DNA of 64,000 nt from the NCBI RefSeq assembly GCF_003053845.1, contig NZ_QAYG01000007.1, positions 124,001-188,000 on the forward strand, given 5' to 3'. The first letter of the stretch is position 1; every line of letters starts with the position of its first letter. Below the pieces are notes generated by a model that saw only the letters and a list, made by a program, of their open reading frames with translations, made no database searches and was not told where the DNA came from. Shown piece by piece: positions 28,403-37,085 of this stretch. This DNA is from Breoghania corrubedonensis (GTDB taxonomy: Bacteria > Pseudomonadota > Alphaproteobacteria > Rhizobiales > Stappiaceae). The position numbers and the translations under genes were made by a program.

Positions 28403-28426
28403 CGATATGTTCCGTCGAACATATCG
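28403..28426. promoter_or_regulatory. Putative Mo-box (ModE operator)
   Basis: CGATATGTTC at 28403-28412 and GAACATATCG at 28417-28426 form an exact 10-bp inverted repeat with a 4-bp spacer. It starts 4 bp after the modE stop and ends 12 bp before the modA ATG. The CGxTAT...ATAxCG outline resembles alphaproteobacterial Mo-boxes; binding by the adjacent ModE is inferred. Confidence 0.65.
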
Positions 28427-28438
28427 CAAGGATTTGCC

Positions 28439-29251
28439 ATGAAACCCGCCCAGTTCTCCTCTGGAGCCTCGTTTTCCTCCAGAGTGCTTCGTCGCGCCGC
28501 CGGCGTAGCGGTTGCCGCCGGCCTCGCGGTCGCGGCAACGCTCGGCTCCGCGCAAGCGGCCGAGAAGCTGACCGTCTTCGCCGCCGCCAGCATGAAGGAT
28601 GCGCTTGAGGCGATCGGCTCCGCCTACACCAAGGACAACGGCACCGAAGTCGTCTTCTCCTTCGCGTCGTCTTCCGCCATCGCGCGTCAGGTCGAGGCCG
28701 GCGCCCCGGCGGATGTCTATATCTCGGCCGATGTGAAGTGGATGGACTACCTCAAGAAGGCCGATGCCATCGACCCCGCGACGGTGCGCAACGTCGCCGC
28801 CAACACGCTGGTCGTCGTCGCGCCGAAGGCCGATGCCAAGCTGTTGAACCTCACCAAAACGGCGCTTCTCGCGCGTATCGGCGAAGGCCGGCTCGCCATC
28901 GGAACGCCGGAATCCGTACCCGCCGGGCGCTACGGCAAGGCCTCGCTCACGTCGCTTGGTCTGTGGGATGCGGTTGAGGGCAAGCTCGCCCCGATGGAGA
29001 ATGTCCGCGTGACGCTCGCCGCCGTGGCGCGTGGCGAAGCCCCGCTCGGTATCGTCTACGGTTCGGACGCAGCCATCCAGCCCGACGTCGCGGTCGTCGC
29101 CACTTTCCCCGATGACAGCCATGCCCCGATCGTCTATCCCGGAGCTGTAACCAAAGTCGCAAAGCCGGGCGCGGTCAAATTCCTCGATTACCTCGCGACA
29201 CCGAAGGCGCGAGAGATCTTCGCCAAGGTCGGCTTCCAGCCAGTTGACTGA
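28439..29251 (+). CDS. modA: Molybdate ABC transporter substrate-binding protein
   Basis: A 270-residue periplasmic protein binding molybdate or tungstate. It has a long Sec signal with arginines then a hydrophobic core ending AQA (about residue 40). Family motifs are LTVFAAASMKDALEAIG, FSFASSSAIARQVEAGAPADVYISAD and GTPESVPAGRYGKASL, which line the oxyanion pocket. The ATG at 28439 follows AAGGA. First gene of modABC. Confidence 0.93.
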   Translation: MKPAQFSSGASFSSRVLRRAAGVAVAAGLAVAATLGSAQAAEKLTVFAAASMKDALEAIGSAYTKDNGTEVVFSFASSSAIARQVEAGAPADVYISADVKWMDYLKKADAIDPATVRNVAANTLVVVAPKADAKLLNLTKTALLARIGEGRLAIGTPESVPAGRYGKASLTSLGLWDAVEGKLAPMENVRVTLAAVARGEAPLGIVYGSDAAIQPDVAVVATFPDDSHAPIVYPGAVTKVAKPGAVKFLDYLATPKAREIFAKVGFQPVD

Positions 29252-29258
29252 TTTTTCG

Positions 29259-29954
29259 ATGCAGCCACTGTCCCCTGCAGAGATCGAGGCCGTCGTCCTG
29301 ACCTTCAAGGTCGGCGGTCTCGCCCTTCTGGTCGCTCTGCCGCTGGCCATTTTCGCGGCCTATGCGCTCGCGCGCTGGCGGTTTCCGGGCCACGCCTTTT
29401 TCGATGCCATGATTCACATGCCGCTGGTGCTGCCGCCGGTGGTCACGGGCTATGTCCTTCTCATCCTGTTCGGCCGCCACGGTCCCATCGGCGGCTTCCT
29501 GTACGATTATCTCGGCATCACGCTCGCCTTCCGCTGGACCGGAGCGGCACTCGCCGCAGGCGTCATGGCCTTTCCGCTGATGGTGCGGCCCATCCGGCTC
29601 GCCATCGAGGCCGTCGATCCCAAGCTTGAGCAGGCAGCGGAAACGCTCGGCGCGGGCCGCATCGTCACCTTCTTCATCGTGACCCTGCCGCTGGCGCTCC
29701 CCGGCATTATCGCGGCCGCGCTGATGGGCTTTGCCAAGGCGATGGGCGAATTCGGCGCCACCATCACGTTCGTGTCGAACATTCCCGGCGAAACCCGCAC
29801 CCTGTCGCTGGCGCTCTATACCTTCACCCAGTCGCCCGATGGCGATGTCGCCGCGCTTCGCCTCGCCATCACCGCCGCCATCATCGCGTTTGGCGCGGTG
29901 TTCGCGTCCGAATTCGTGTCGCGCCGGCTCGCCCGCCGGCTGGGAGGCGGCTGA
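29259..29954 (+). CDS. modB: Molybdate ABC transporter permease
   Basis: A 231-residue membrane subunit with five to six spans and the coupling segment VDPKLEQAAETLGAG followed by FFIVTLPLALPGI. The later FAKAMGEFGATITFVSNIPGETRTL block is highly typical of ModB. The start may be the ATG at 29259 or an in-frame TTG at 29244 that overlaps modA; neither has a clear ribosome-binding site, so coupling to modA is likely. Confidence 0.92.
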   Translation: MQPLSPAEIEAVVLTFKVGGLALLVALPLAIFAAYALARWRFPGHAFFDAMIHMPLVLPPVVTGYVLLILFGRHGPIGGFLYDYLGITLAFRWTGAALAAGVMAFPLMVRPIRLAIEAVDPKLEQAAETLGAGRIVTFFIVTLPLALPGIIAAALMGFAKAMGEFGATITFVSNIPGETRTLSLALYTFTQSPDGDVAALRLAITAAIIAFGAVFASEFVSRRLARRLGGG

Positions 29955-31072
29955 TGCTCAGCGTCGATATCGAGGCCAAACTCGGAACCTTCCATCTCTC
30001 CGCGACATTCGAGAGTTCCGCCGGAGTGACCGCTCTGTTCGGCCGTTCGGGGGCGGGCAAGACCTCGGTGGTCCACATGATCGCGGGCCTGTCGCGCCCC
30101 ATGCGCGGCCGTATCGCGGTCGATGACATGGTGCTTTACGATTCGGACAGGAAGATCGATCTTTCCCCCCGTCAGCGCCGCATCGGTCATGTCTTTCAGG
30201 AGGCGCGGCTGTTTCCGCACCTCACCGTGCGCCGCAATCTCACCTTCTCGCACTGGGCGGGCGGGCGCACCGCGTCCATGCCGTTCGACGAGGTGGTGGA
30301 ACTTCTGGGCATCGGCAAGCTGCTCGACCGGCGGCCGGCCAAGCTGTCGGGCGGTGAGCGCCAGCGCGTCGCCATCGGCCGTGCGCTGCTGTCGGGCCCG
30401 CGCATCCTGTTGATGGACGAGCCGCTGGCCTCGCTCGATCAGGCCCGCAAGAGCGAGATCCTGCCCTATCTCGACCGGCTGCGCCGCGAGGCGGCGATCC
30501 CGATCGTCTATGTCTCCCATTCGCTGGAGGAGGTGGCGCGGCTGGCGGAAACGCTGGTCATCATCTCCGATGGCAAGGTGGAGGCCGTGGGGCCGGTGGG
30601 TGAGGTGATGACCCGGCTCGATCTTGGCCCCGCCACCGGCCGCCAGCAGGCCGGTGCGGTGCTTGACGGCCGCATCTCCTCTTATGACGAGGAATGGGAT
30701 CTCACCCATATCGACGTCGAAGGCCAGATGATCGAGGTTCCCGCCGTCAGGGCCGAAATCGGCGAGGAGGTCCGTCTGCACCTGCGCGCCCGCGATATCG
30801 CGCTGGCGCTGGAAGTTCCCGGCGGGCTCTCCATCCGCAACGCGTTGCCGGTGACGGTGCTGGAGATCACCCACGAACGCGGCCCCTATGCGGAGGTGGT
30901 CTGCGCACTGGGCGCCCAGCGCCTGCGTGCCCGCATCACCCGCGCCTCGCTTGTCGCGCTGGGCCTGAAGCCGGGCCAGCCGGTCTTCGCGCTGGTCAAG
31001 AGCGTCGCCGTCGACCGCCCGCTCGCCTCCCTCGACGTGGAGCGCGACAATGACGGCTTCATGTCGCGCTAG
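29954..31072 (+). CDS. modC: Molybdate ABC transporter ATPase
   Basis: A 372-residue ATPase with an N-terminal ABC domain (Walker A FGRSGAGKTS, signature LSGGERQRVAIGRALL, Walker B LLMDEPLASLD, H-loop VYVSHSLEEVARLAET) and a C-terminal MOP domain of about 70 residues (from VTVLEIT to VFALVKSVAVDR) that may bind molybdate for feedback. It overlaps modB by one base (TGATG). Confidence 0.93.
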   Translation: MLSVDIEAKLGTFHLSATFESSAGVTALFGRSGAGKTSVVHMIAGLSRPMRGRIAVDDMVLYDSDRKIDLSPRQRRIGHVFQEARLFPHLTVRRNLTFSHWAGGRTASMPFDEVVELLGIGKLLDRRPAKLSGGERQRVAIGRALLSGPRILLMDEPLASLDQARKSEILPYLDRLRREAAIPIVYVSHSLEEVARLAETLVIISDGKVEAVGPVGEVMTRLDLGPATGRQQAGAVLDGRISSYDEEWDLTHIDVEGQMIEVPAVRAEIGEEVRLHLRARDIALALEVPGGLSIRNALPVTVLEITHERGPYAEVVCALGAQRLRARITRASLVALGLKPGQPVFALVKSVAVDRPLASLDVERDNDGFMSR

Positions 31073-31130
31073 GGGGGGCAAAACGCGCTCGGGGGCAAGG
31101 TTGCCATCGTTCCTGAAGAACCCCCGGCGC

Positions 31131-31181
31131 CATCCCGGATCCGTGAAGCGGCGCCTCGCACCGCATCGCGTGCGCGATGAC
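31131..31181. repeat. Half copy of the GTCATCCCGG / GCACCGCATCGCGT repeat
   Basis: This 51-bp stretch matches one half of the element at 59782-59906, including CTCGCACCGCATCGCGT and GATGAC. It follows modC by 58 bp. Confidence 0.6.
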
Positions 31182-31305
31182 GCGGGAAAGGTCGGATATC
31201 GGAGACCGTTTGCGGCAACCGATCTCGAATGACGTAACGTCCCGTCGTCGGTCAAACATGGGCGTTGCGTTGCAAAGGGGAGCCTTTCCTCCCCGGCGTC
31301 AAGGG

Positions 31306-31339
31306 CCCCTCCGCCGTCATCCCGGGCACGGCGGAGGGG
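31306..31339. other. Perfect 12-bp inverted repeat before the sensor kinase gene
   Basis: CCCCTCCGCCGT (31306-31317) and ACGGCGGAGGGG (31328-31339) are exact complements around CATCCCGGGC. It lies 65 bp before the kinase ATG and could be an attenuator or part of a repeat element. The 331-bp gap otherwise shows only the half repeat at 31131. Confidence 0.6.
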
Positions 31340-31403
31340 CACCGACCGCTTCGCCCCAAGACGATCTCTTCCTTTTCGTTCTTTTCCGCTATCATCGCAC
31401 CCC

Positions 31404-33188
31404 ATGAACAATCCGCTTCGCACGCGCCGCGCCGTGGCCGGGGTCGTGGCCGCCTGCCTTCTCGCCGGTGCGCTTGTGGCATGGGTTACCGCGCGGGTCA
31501 GCGAACGGCTGATGCTCGACGAAATCGGCCTGCGCGCCGCCGCCTCGCTCGATCTTCAGGCCGCCACGCTGGAGAGCCTTCTCGACAAGTACCGCATCCT
31601 GCCGCCTATCCTTTCGCGGCGGCCGGACGTGGTGGAGCTGTCGCGAACCCGCGACAGGGAAACCGCCCACCGCATCGCGGCAACGGCGGCCGGCATGACG
31701 GGGGCGGAGGAAATCCGCTTCCTTGCCGAAGACGGCAGCCTGATCGGATCTTCCGATATCGATGCGGTCGGCAATGCGTTCGACACCGAAATCCGCGAAG
31801 CGGTCGAACAGGCGCGCGAAGGCCGGCTTGGCCGGCAGCTTCTGATCACTCATGCGGGCCGGCCGGCGAGCTATATCTTCGCCTCCGCCGTCCGGGCGGA
31901 CGGGGGAATCGTCGGCGTGGTGGCGGCGCGGGTCGATCTGGCGCGGGTCGAGCAGGCCTGGGCACTGTCGCGCGATCCGGTTCTCGCGCTTGACGAGGCT
32001 GGCGGGATCATCGCGACCAACCGGCCGCAATGGCGGGGGCTGGAGCTTTCGCTGGGCGACACCCGCTCGGAACTCGAAGGCCTGCATGCGCGGCCCGAGC
32101 GGCGCGGCGGCCATCTGCTCGTCTCGCTGCCATCGGAAACGGGGCGCAGGCTCTATCTCCAGGCGGCCAAGAAATTGCCGGTGCTCGACTGGTCGGTCGC
32201 GGTCTTCTTCGATGCCAGTTCCGTGACCCGGCAGGCCGCCACCGCCGCGCTCATCGCCATTCTGGCGACGTTGATCGTTACCGGGCTCGTGTGGATCGTG
32301 CTGGAACGCCGGTTGCGCCTGCAGGCGCGCCTGCGCGGCGAACGCGCGGCCGCGCTCAGGCTGGAACGGCGCGTGCGCGATCGAACCCGCGATCTCAGGC
32401 GCGCCAACCAGCGTCTGGGCGAGGAGGTGAGGGAGCGCGAGACGGCGGAACGGGAATTGCGCCGCACGCAGGACGAACTGGTCCAGACCGCAAAACTCGC
32501 GACGCTTGGCCAGATGTCGGCGGCGCTCAGCCACGAGTTCAACCAGCCGCTCGCGGTTATCCGTTCCCAGGCCGACAATGCCGGTCTGCTCGTTCAGCGC
32601 GGGCGTTGCGAGGAGGCGGGCGAGTCCTTGCGCAAGATCACCGCCATGGTGGAGCGCATGGCCACCATTTCGCGCACCCTCAAGGGCTTTGCCAGGAAGT
32701 CGGGGACGCAGACGCGGACAGTACCAGTCGGCCCGGTGATCGACGAGACGCTGATGCTGCTCTCGCCGCGCATCAAGGGCGGGCAGACGGCCATTTCGTT
32801 CGAACGCCCGCCGCGCGACCTTGCCGTCAGGGCCGATAGCGTGCTGCTGGAACAGGTGATGATGAACCTCATCGTCAACGCGCTCGACGCGGTGGGTGAG
32901 GAGGGCGGCACGATCCGGGTGACGACGGTTCGCGAGGAACCGGGAATGGTGGTGATCCGGGTCGCCGATGATGGCCCCGGTATCGATGCCGCCACACGCG
33001 GCCGTATCTTCGATCCCTTCTTCACCACCAAGGAGGTGGGCGCCGGCCTCGGCCTCGGGCTCTCCATCGCCGACAAGATCATCCGCGACTTCGGCGGCCA
33101 GCTTGCGCTGGAGGACATGCCGGTAGGCGAGCGGGGCACCATCTTCGCCGTCCGCCTGCCGGAGGCGGAACTGGTCGCGGCCGGGTGA
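31404..33188 (+). CDS. dctB: Sensor histidine kinase, DctB-like
   Basis: A 594-residue membrane kinase. The N-terminal span (about residues 12-32) and a second span near 285-305 enclose a periplasmic sensor of Cache/PDC type with FLAEDGSLIGSSDIDAVG. A coiled coil leads to the dimerisation motif MSAALSHEFNQPLAVIRSQADNA (phospho-acceptor histidine), then the ATPase with N-box NLIVNALDAV, G1 VADDGPGIDA, and FDPFFTTKEVGAGLGLGLSI. The architecture and the downstream DctD and dctPQM genes indicate C4-dicarboxylate (or similar acid) sensing. Confidence 0.88.
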   Translation: MNNPLRTRRAVAGVVAACLLAGALVAWVTARVSERLMLDEIGLRAAASLDLQAATLESLLDKYRILPPILSRRPDVVELSRTRDRETAHRIAATAAGMTGAEEIRFLAEDGSLIGSSDIDAVGNAFDTEIREAVEQAREGRLGRQLLITHAGRPASYIFASAVRADGGIVGVVAARVDLARVEQAWALSRDPVLALDEAGGIIATNRPQWRGLELSLGDTRSELEGLHARPERRGGHLLVSLPSETGRRLYLQAAKKLPVLDWSVAVFFDASSVTRQAATAALIAILATLIVTGLVWIVLERRLRLQARLRGERAAALRLERRVRDRTRDLRRANQRLGEEVRERETAERELRRTQDELVQTAKLATLGQMSAALSHEFNQPLAVIRSQADNAGLLVQRGRCEEAGESLRKITAMVERMATISRTLKGFARKSGTQTRTVPVGPVIDETLMLLSPRIKGGQTAISFERPPRDLAVRADSVLLEQVMMNLIVNALDAVGEEGGTIRVTTVREEPGMVVIRVADDGPGIDAATRGRIFDPFFTTKEVGAGLGLGLSIADKIIRDFGGQLALEDMPVGERGTIFAVRLPEAELVAAG

Positions 33189-33283
33189 GGGAGAGGGAGC
33201 GGCGCGCCGCAACGTCTGCTTCAATCCGGGCGCGAACCGCGCTACACCGGCCGTTAGCCTTTCACAGTATCGGGACTTCTTGA

Positions 33284-34639
33284 ATGGACCAGTCAACCGT
33301 CCTCTTCGTCGATGACGAGACCGACCTGCGCGAGGCGCTGGCACAGGGGCTGGAATTGGCCGGCCACCGGGTGGAGGCCTACCCCAACGCCGAGGGCGTG
33401 CTCGACCGCGTCTCGCGCGACTTCTACGGCGTGCTCGTCACCGATATCCGCATGCCGAAGATGGACGGTCTGGCGCTGATGAAGGCCGCCTTCGACATCG
33501 ACACCGCGTTTTCCGTCATCCTGATCACCGGCCATGGCGACGTGCCACTGGCGGTGGAGGCGATGCGGGCGGGTGCCTACGACTTCATCGAAAAGCCGTT
33601 TCCCGTCGCCCGGCTCGCCAATGTGGTGGAGCGGGCCTTGGAAAAGCGCCGGCTCGTGTTGGAAAACCGCGTGCTGCGCGAACAGCTTGGCGACACCGCC
33701 GGGCTTGCCGCGCGCCTCGTCGGCCGTTCGCCGGCGATCGAGCGGCTGAGAACGGCGGTGCAGGCACTCGCCGCCACCGATGCCGACGTGCTGATCCTGG
33801 GCGAGACGGGAGCCGGCAAGGAGGTGGTGGCGCGGGCTCTGCACGAGGAGGGCGTGCGCAAGGACGGGCCCTTCGTCGCGCTCAATTGCGGCGCGCTGCC
33901 GGCGGATATCATCGAGAGCGAGCTTTTCGGCCACGAGCAGGGCGCGTTCACCGGCGCCTCGCGCCAGCGCATCGGCAAGCTGGAGCATGCCGACGGCGGC
34001 ACGGTTTTTCTCGACGAGATCGAATCCATGCCGCTGGAGTTGCAGGTCAAGCTGCTGCGCGTCATCGAGAACCGCACCATCGAGCGGCTTGGTTCGAACA
34101 AGACCATCGCGCTCGACGTGCGCTTCGTCGCCGCAACCAAGGTCGATCTGGAAAAGGAAAGTACGGCCGGCCGTTTCCGCCGCGATCTCTATTATCGGCT
34201 CAATGTGGTGAGCCTCGACATTCCGCCCTTGCGCGACCGGCGCGAGGACATTCCGGTGCTGTTCCATCATCTGGCGCGCGAGGCGCGTGCCCGTTATCGC
34301 CGCGAGATCCCCGACCTGACGCCTGAAGTGATGGCGGAGCTGATGGCGCGCGAGTGGCCCGGCAACGTGCGTGAACTCAGGAACGTCGCCGACCGCTTCG
34401 TGCTCGGCGTCGACAAGATCACCGGCACGGGCACCGGCGCGGACGCCTCGGAGGAGAGTGCCGGAACGCCGCTTTCGGTGCGCGTGGGCAAGTACGAGAA
34501 GGCCCTGATCGCGGCGGAGCTGCGGCGCCAGGGCGGGTCCATCAAGGCCACCTACGAGGCGCTGGGCCTGTCGCGCAAGGCGCTTTACGAGAAGATGAAG
34601 AAGTTCGGGCTGGAAAAGGAAGAAGCGCTGGAGATGTGA
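33284..34639 (+). CDS. dctD: Sigma-54-dependent response regulator, DctD-like
   Basis: A 451-residue NtrC-family activator. Receiver: FVDDETDLREA acidic pair, phospho-aspartate in VLVTDIRMPKMDGLAL, lysine in FIEKPFP. AAA+ domain: Walker A GETGAGKEV, the sigma-54-contacting GAFTGA loop, Walker B GGTVFLDEIES, arginine finger region YYRLNVVSLDIPPLRDR. C-terminal Fis-like HTH: GSIKATYEALGLSRKALYEKM. All are intact. It lies 95 bp after the kinase and upstream of a sigma-54 promoter for dctPQM, its likely target. Confidence 0.93.
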   Translation: MDQSTVLFVDDETDLREALAQGLELAGHRVEAYPNAEGVLDRVSRDFYGVLVTDIRMPKMDGLALMKAAFDIDTAFSVILITGHGDVPLAVEAMRAGAYDFIEKPFPVARLANVVERALEKRRLVLENRVLREQLGDTAGLAARLVGRSPAIERLRTAVQALAATDADVLILGETGAGKEVVARALHEEGVRKDGPFVALNCGALPADIIESELFGHEQGAFTGASRQRIGKLEHADGGTVFLDEIESMPLELQVKLLRVIENRTIERLGSNKTIALDVRFVAATKVDLEKESTAGRFRRDLYYRLNVVSLDIPPLRDRREDIPVLFHHLAREARARYRREIPDLTPEVMAELMAREWPGNVRELRNVADRFVLGVDKITGTGTGADASEESAGTPLSVRVGKYEKALIAAELRRQGGSIKATYEALGLSRKALYEKMKKFGLEKEEALEM

Positions 34640-34914
34640 GCGCGGAGAAGGGGAAAGGAAGGGAGGAAGGAAGGAAAACGGAGCGGCTTCGCCGCGCTTG
34701 TTGCGCTGGATTCCGGATCGGCGTTCGGCTTCGCCTCGCTCGTCCGGAATGAGGGAGGTCGTGGTGGACTTCAAGCGTCCCACACACGCCCTCATTCGGG
34801 GCGGTCTGCCGCGCAGCTGCATGGCCAGACCCGGAATCCAGCGCAACAAGCGCGCCGCAGGCGCTCCTTTACCCTTTTTCTTCCTTCCGCCTTCCCCTCC
34901 CTCTCCCGCCCTGC
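34640..34914. repeat. Dispersed palindromic element, copy B
   Basis: Begins at the dctD stop with a purine tract (AAGGGGAAAGGAAGGGAGGA), then GGAGCGGCTTCGCCGCGC, GCGCTGGATTCCGGATCGGC and TCCGGAATGAGGG; the right half mirrors this with CCCTCATTCGGGGCGGTCTG, CCCGGAATCCAGCGCAAC and a pyrimidine tract ending near 34910. Same structure as copy A. It separates dctD from the dctP promoter region. Confidence 0.85.
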
Positions 34915-35007
34915 GTCAATGTGTCGAATCCGACCCATTGACGCGCCACGGGTGTTTCCATTCCTACCCATTTTCCGCCTCCGGGTTTCCGACAGGACTC
35001 GCTAAAG

Positions 35008-35034
35008 TGCCACATTTGCGCCATTCTTGTGGCA
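35008..35034. promoter_or_regulatory. Inverted repeat upstream of the sigma-54 promoter (possible activator site)
   Basis: TGCCACA (35008-35014) and TGTGGCA (35028-35034) are exact complements with a 13-bp spacer, ending 11 bp before the -24 element. It may be a DctD binding site, although it is closer to the promoter than usual enhancer sites. Confidence 0.45.
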
Positions 35035-35045
35035 GCTCCCGCTGC

Positions 35046-35061
35046 TGGCACGGCGGTTGCT
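35046..35061 (+). promoter_or_regulatory. Sigma-54 promoter of dctPQM
   Basis: TGGCACGGCGGTTGCT fits the -24/-12 consensus (TGGCAC-N5-TTGCW) without mismatch, with the invariant GG and GC correctly spaced. It lies 75 bp upstream of the dctP ATG and immediately downstream of a gene for a sigma-54 activator, so both parts of the control circuit are present. Confidence 0.85.
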
Positions 35062-35120
35062 AAAGATATCGGGCTTCGCCGGATTTCGCCGGCAGCCCAA
35101 TCATGTCTGGGAGGACATTC

Positions 35121-36125
35121 ATGAAAAAGTTCGTTCTGGCGGCCGCCGCGGCTGTCACCTTCGCCTTTGTTGCCCCGGCGCTTGCGGCCGACGAGTGCGA
35201 CGACGGCGAGATGGTCATCAAGTTCAGCCACGTCGTCGCCGCCCACGGTCATCCCAAGGGCGATGCCGCGACGCTTTTGGCCGAGCGCGTCAACAAGGAG
35301 ATGAACGGCGTCGCCTGCATGCAGGTGTTCCCGAACTCTCAGCTCTTCGACGACGACAAGGTGATGGAGGCGCTGCTTCTGGGCGACGTCCAGCTCGCGG
35401 CTCCCTCGCTGTCGAAGTTCGAGGCCTATACCAAGAAGTTCCGCCTGTTCGACCTGCCGTTCGTGTTCAACGATCTCGACGCGACCATGCGTTTCGGCAA
35501 CTCCGACAAGGGCAAGGAACTGCTGACCTCGATCTCCGATGTCGGCTATGTGGGCCTGGGCTACTGGCTGTCGGGCATGAAGCAGTTTTCGGCCAACAAG
35601 CCGCTGCTGGTGCCCTCCGACGCCAAGGGCCTGAAGTTCCGCGTGCAGACCTCCGACGTCTCCGTCGCGATGATCGAGGCGATGGGCGCCAACGCCCAGA
35701 AGCTCGCCTTCAAGGAAGTCTACGGCGCGCTGCAGACCGGCGTCGTCGACGGGCAGGAGAACTCCTGGTCCAACATCTACACCCAGAAGTTCTTCGAGGT
35801 GCAGGACGGCATCACCGAGACCAACCACGCAGCCCTCGCCTATCTGCTGGTGACCTCGGACGAGTGGCTGAACGGGCTTGAGCCGGATGTGCGCGAGAAG
35901 TTCCTGAAGATCGTCCAGGACGTGACCGACGAGGCCAACGCCAATGTCGGCAAGCAGGAAGCCGCCAACCGGCAGAACATCATCGACGCCGGCTCGACCA
36001 TTCGCGAGCTGACCCCCGAGCAGCGCAAGCAGTGGGTCGATACGATGAAGCCCGTGTGGGACAAGTTCAAGGACGACATCGGGCAGGACGTGATCGACGC
36101 GGCGCTGGCGTCCAACAACAGCTGA
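35121..36125 (+). CDS. dctP: TRAP transporter solute-binding protein (dicarboxylate type)
   Basis: A 334-residue periplasmic binding protein. GGGAGG precedes the ATG at 35121 and the protein starts with a Sec signal (MKK, hydrophobic core, A-L-A-A-D cleavage). DctP hallmarks are IKFSHVVAAHGHPKGDAA, the ligand-binding arginine segment LKFRVQTSDV, and YGALQTGVVDGQENSWSNI. This class binds C4-dicarboxylates and related carboxylates via one arginine. It is first in dctPQM under a sigma-54 promoter. Confidence 0.92.
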   Translation: MKKFVLAAAAAVTFAFVAPALAADECDDGEMVIKFSHVVAAHGHPKGDAATLLAERVNKEMNGVACMQVFPNSQLFDDDKVMEALLLGDVQLAAPSLSKFEAYTKKFRLFDLPFVFNDLDATMRFGNSDKGKELLTSISDVGYVGLGYWLSGMKQFSANKPLLVPSDAKGLKFRVQTSDVSVAMIEAMGANAQKLAFKEVYGALQTGVVDGQENSWSNIYTQKFFEVQDGITETNHAALAYLLVTSDEWLNGLEPDVREKFLKIVQDVTDEANANVGKQEAANRQNIIDAGSTIRELTPEQRKQWVDTMKPVWDKFKDDIGQDVIDAALASNNS

Positions 36126-36154
36126 CGCTCTCGTTTCGCCAAGACCTGAAACAA

Positions 36155-36180
36155 GGGGAGTGGCCTGATGGCCTCTCCCC
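36155..36180 (+). other. Hairpin between dctP and dctQ
   Basis: GGGGAGTGGCC and GGCCTCTCCCC pair around TGAT with one internal mismatch. It lies 29 bp after the dctP stop and is followed by an A-run, not a T-run. A likely role is stabilising the dctP message end so that binding protein exceeds permease. Confidence 0.6.
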
Positions 36181-36236
36181 CGGTTGCCTGAAAAAAAACA
36201 AGTCGCCCCCGGGGATGACAGGTGCGGGGGTTGCCG

Positions 36237-36257
36237 GCCGACGGGTTTGCCGTCGGC
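36237..36257 (+). other. Hairpin just upstream of the dctQ ribosome-binding site
   Basis: GCCGACGG (36237-36244) and CCGTCGGC (36250-36257) are exact complements with a GTTTG loop. It ends about 8 bp before the GGGGGAA site of dctQ, so it may modulate dctQ translation. Confidence 0.55.
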
Positions 36258-36273
36258 GCGTGCGGGGGAAGCC

Positions 36274-37080
36274 GTGACTTCAAAATTCTCAACGATCATC
36301 GCCGCCCTGGTGCTGGCGTTCCTGGCGATCTACCTGGCGGCGGAAGCGCGCACGGTGGCTGGCGCCATATCGGATATTCTCGGCTTCAAGTGGAAGCACA
36401 TGGAACTGGTGCTGCGCATTCTGGCGCTCGCCTCGCTCGTCATGACCATCCACGTCATCGAGCTGCAATGGCCCGAGGTCATCGCCCATTTCGAGGAGAT
36501 CGTGCTGGCGCTGCTGTTGGCGCTGATGACGCTGGTCTCCTTTACCCAGGTGGTGGCGCGCTACGGCTTCAACACCGGCTGGGGTGGGGCGCTCGAATTC
36601 ACCCGGCTGCTGTTTGCCTGGATGATCCTGTTCGGCATGAACTACGGCGTGAAAATCGGCTCGCATCTCGGCGTCGATGCCGGCATCCGGCTGTTTCCGC
36701 CGAAAATCTTCCGTATCCTAGCGGTCTTCGGCGCGCTGTGCGGCGTGCTCTACGCCTGCATTCTCATTTCGGCCGACTGGCTGCAGATCTTCGGCATCCA
36801 CACCCGTGGCGGCGCCATCGCCTACTGGACGCTGAATTTCCGCACCGGCATCGGCCTCGACGACCTGCGCTATCCCGATATCATCCAGCACCTGTTCGGC
36901 ACCAAGGAGCGCGTGCAGCGCTGGATCGTCTATCTGGTGCTGCCCACGGGGCTCGCCTTCTTCGCCTTCCGCTGCCTGCAGGCTGCCATCGCCATCATCA
37001 AGGGCGAGCGGGAAATGATGATCGCGGCACATGAGGCCGAAGATCTCGTCGCCGAAAACAAAGACGCGTTGAAGGACTGA
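36274..37080 (+). CDS. dctQ: TRAP transporter small permease
   Basis: A 268-residue membrane protein of the DctQ type. I chose the GTG at 36274 (GGGGGAA site upstream); the frame extends 30 codons further but only through leader hairpins. It has an N-terminal span near residues 6-25, then hydrophobic segments at roughly 45-62, 70-95 and later, with the family-typical FTRLLFAWMILFGMNYGVK and HLGVDAGIRLF. It is longer than the usual 160-200 residues, with an extra N-terminal span and a charged C-terminal tail. It is 5 bp from dctM. Confidence 0.85.
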   Translation: MTSKFSTIIAALVLAFLAIYLAAEARTVAGAISDILGFKWKHMELVLRILALASLVMTIHVIELQWPEVIAHFEEIVLALLLALMTLVSFTQVVARYGFNTGWGGALEFTRLLFAWMILFGMNYGVKIGSHLGVDAGIRLFPPKIFRILAVFGALCGVLYACILISADWLQIFGIHTRGGAIAYWTLNFRTGIGLDDLRYPDIIQHLFGTKERVQRWIVYLVLPTGLAFFAFRCLQAAIAIIKGEREMMIAAHEAEDLVAENKDALKD

Positions 37081-37085
37081 GCACC

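Noticed and set aside
31404-34639. Possible NtrB/NtrC identity of the two-component pair
   Set aside because: The kinase has a periplasmic sensor between two spans and the pair adjoins a TRAP carboxylate transporter with a sigma-54 promoter, which fits DctB/DctD; NtrB is cytoplasmic.
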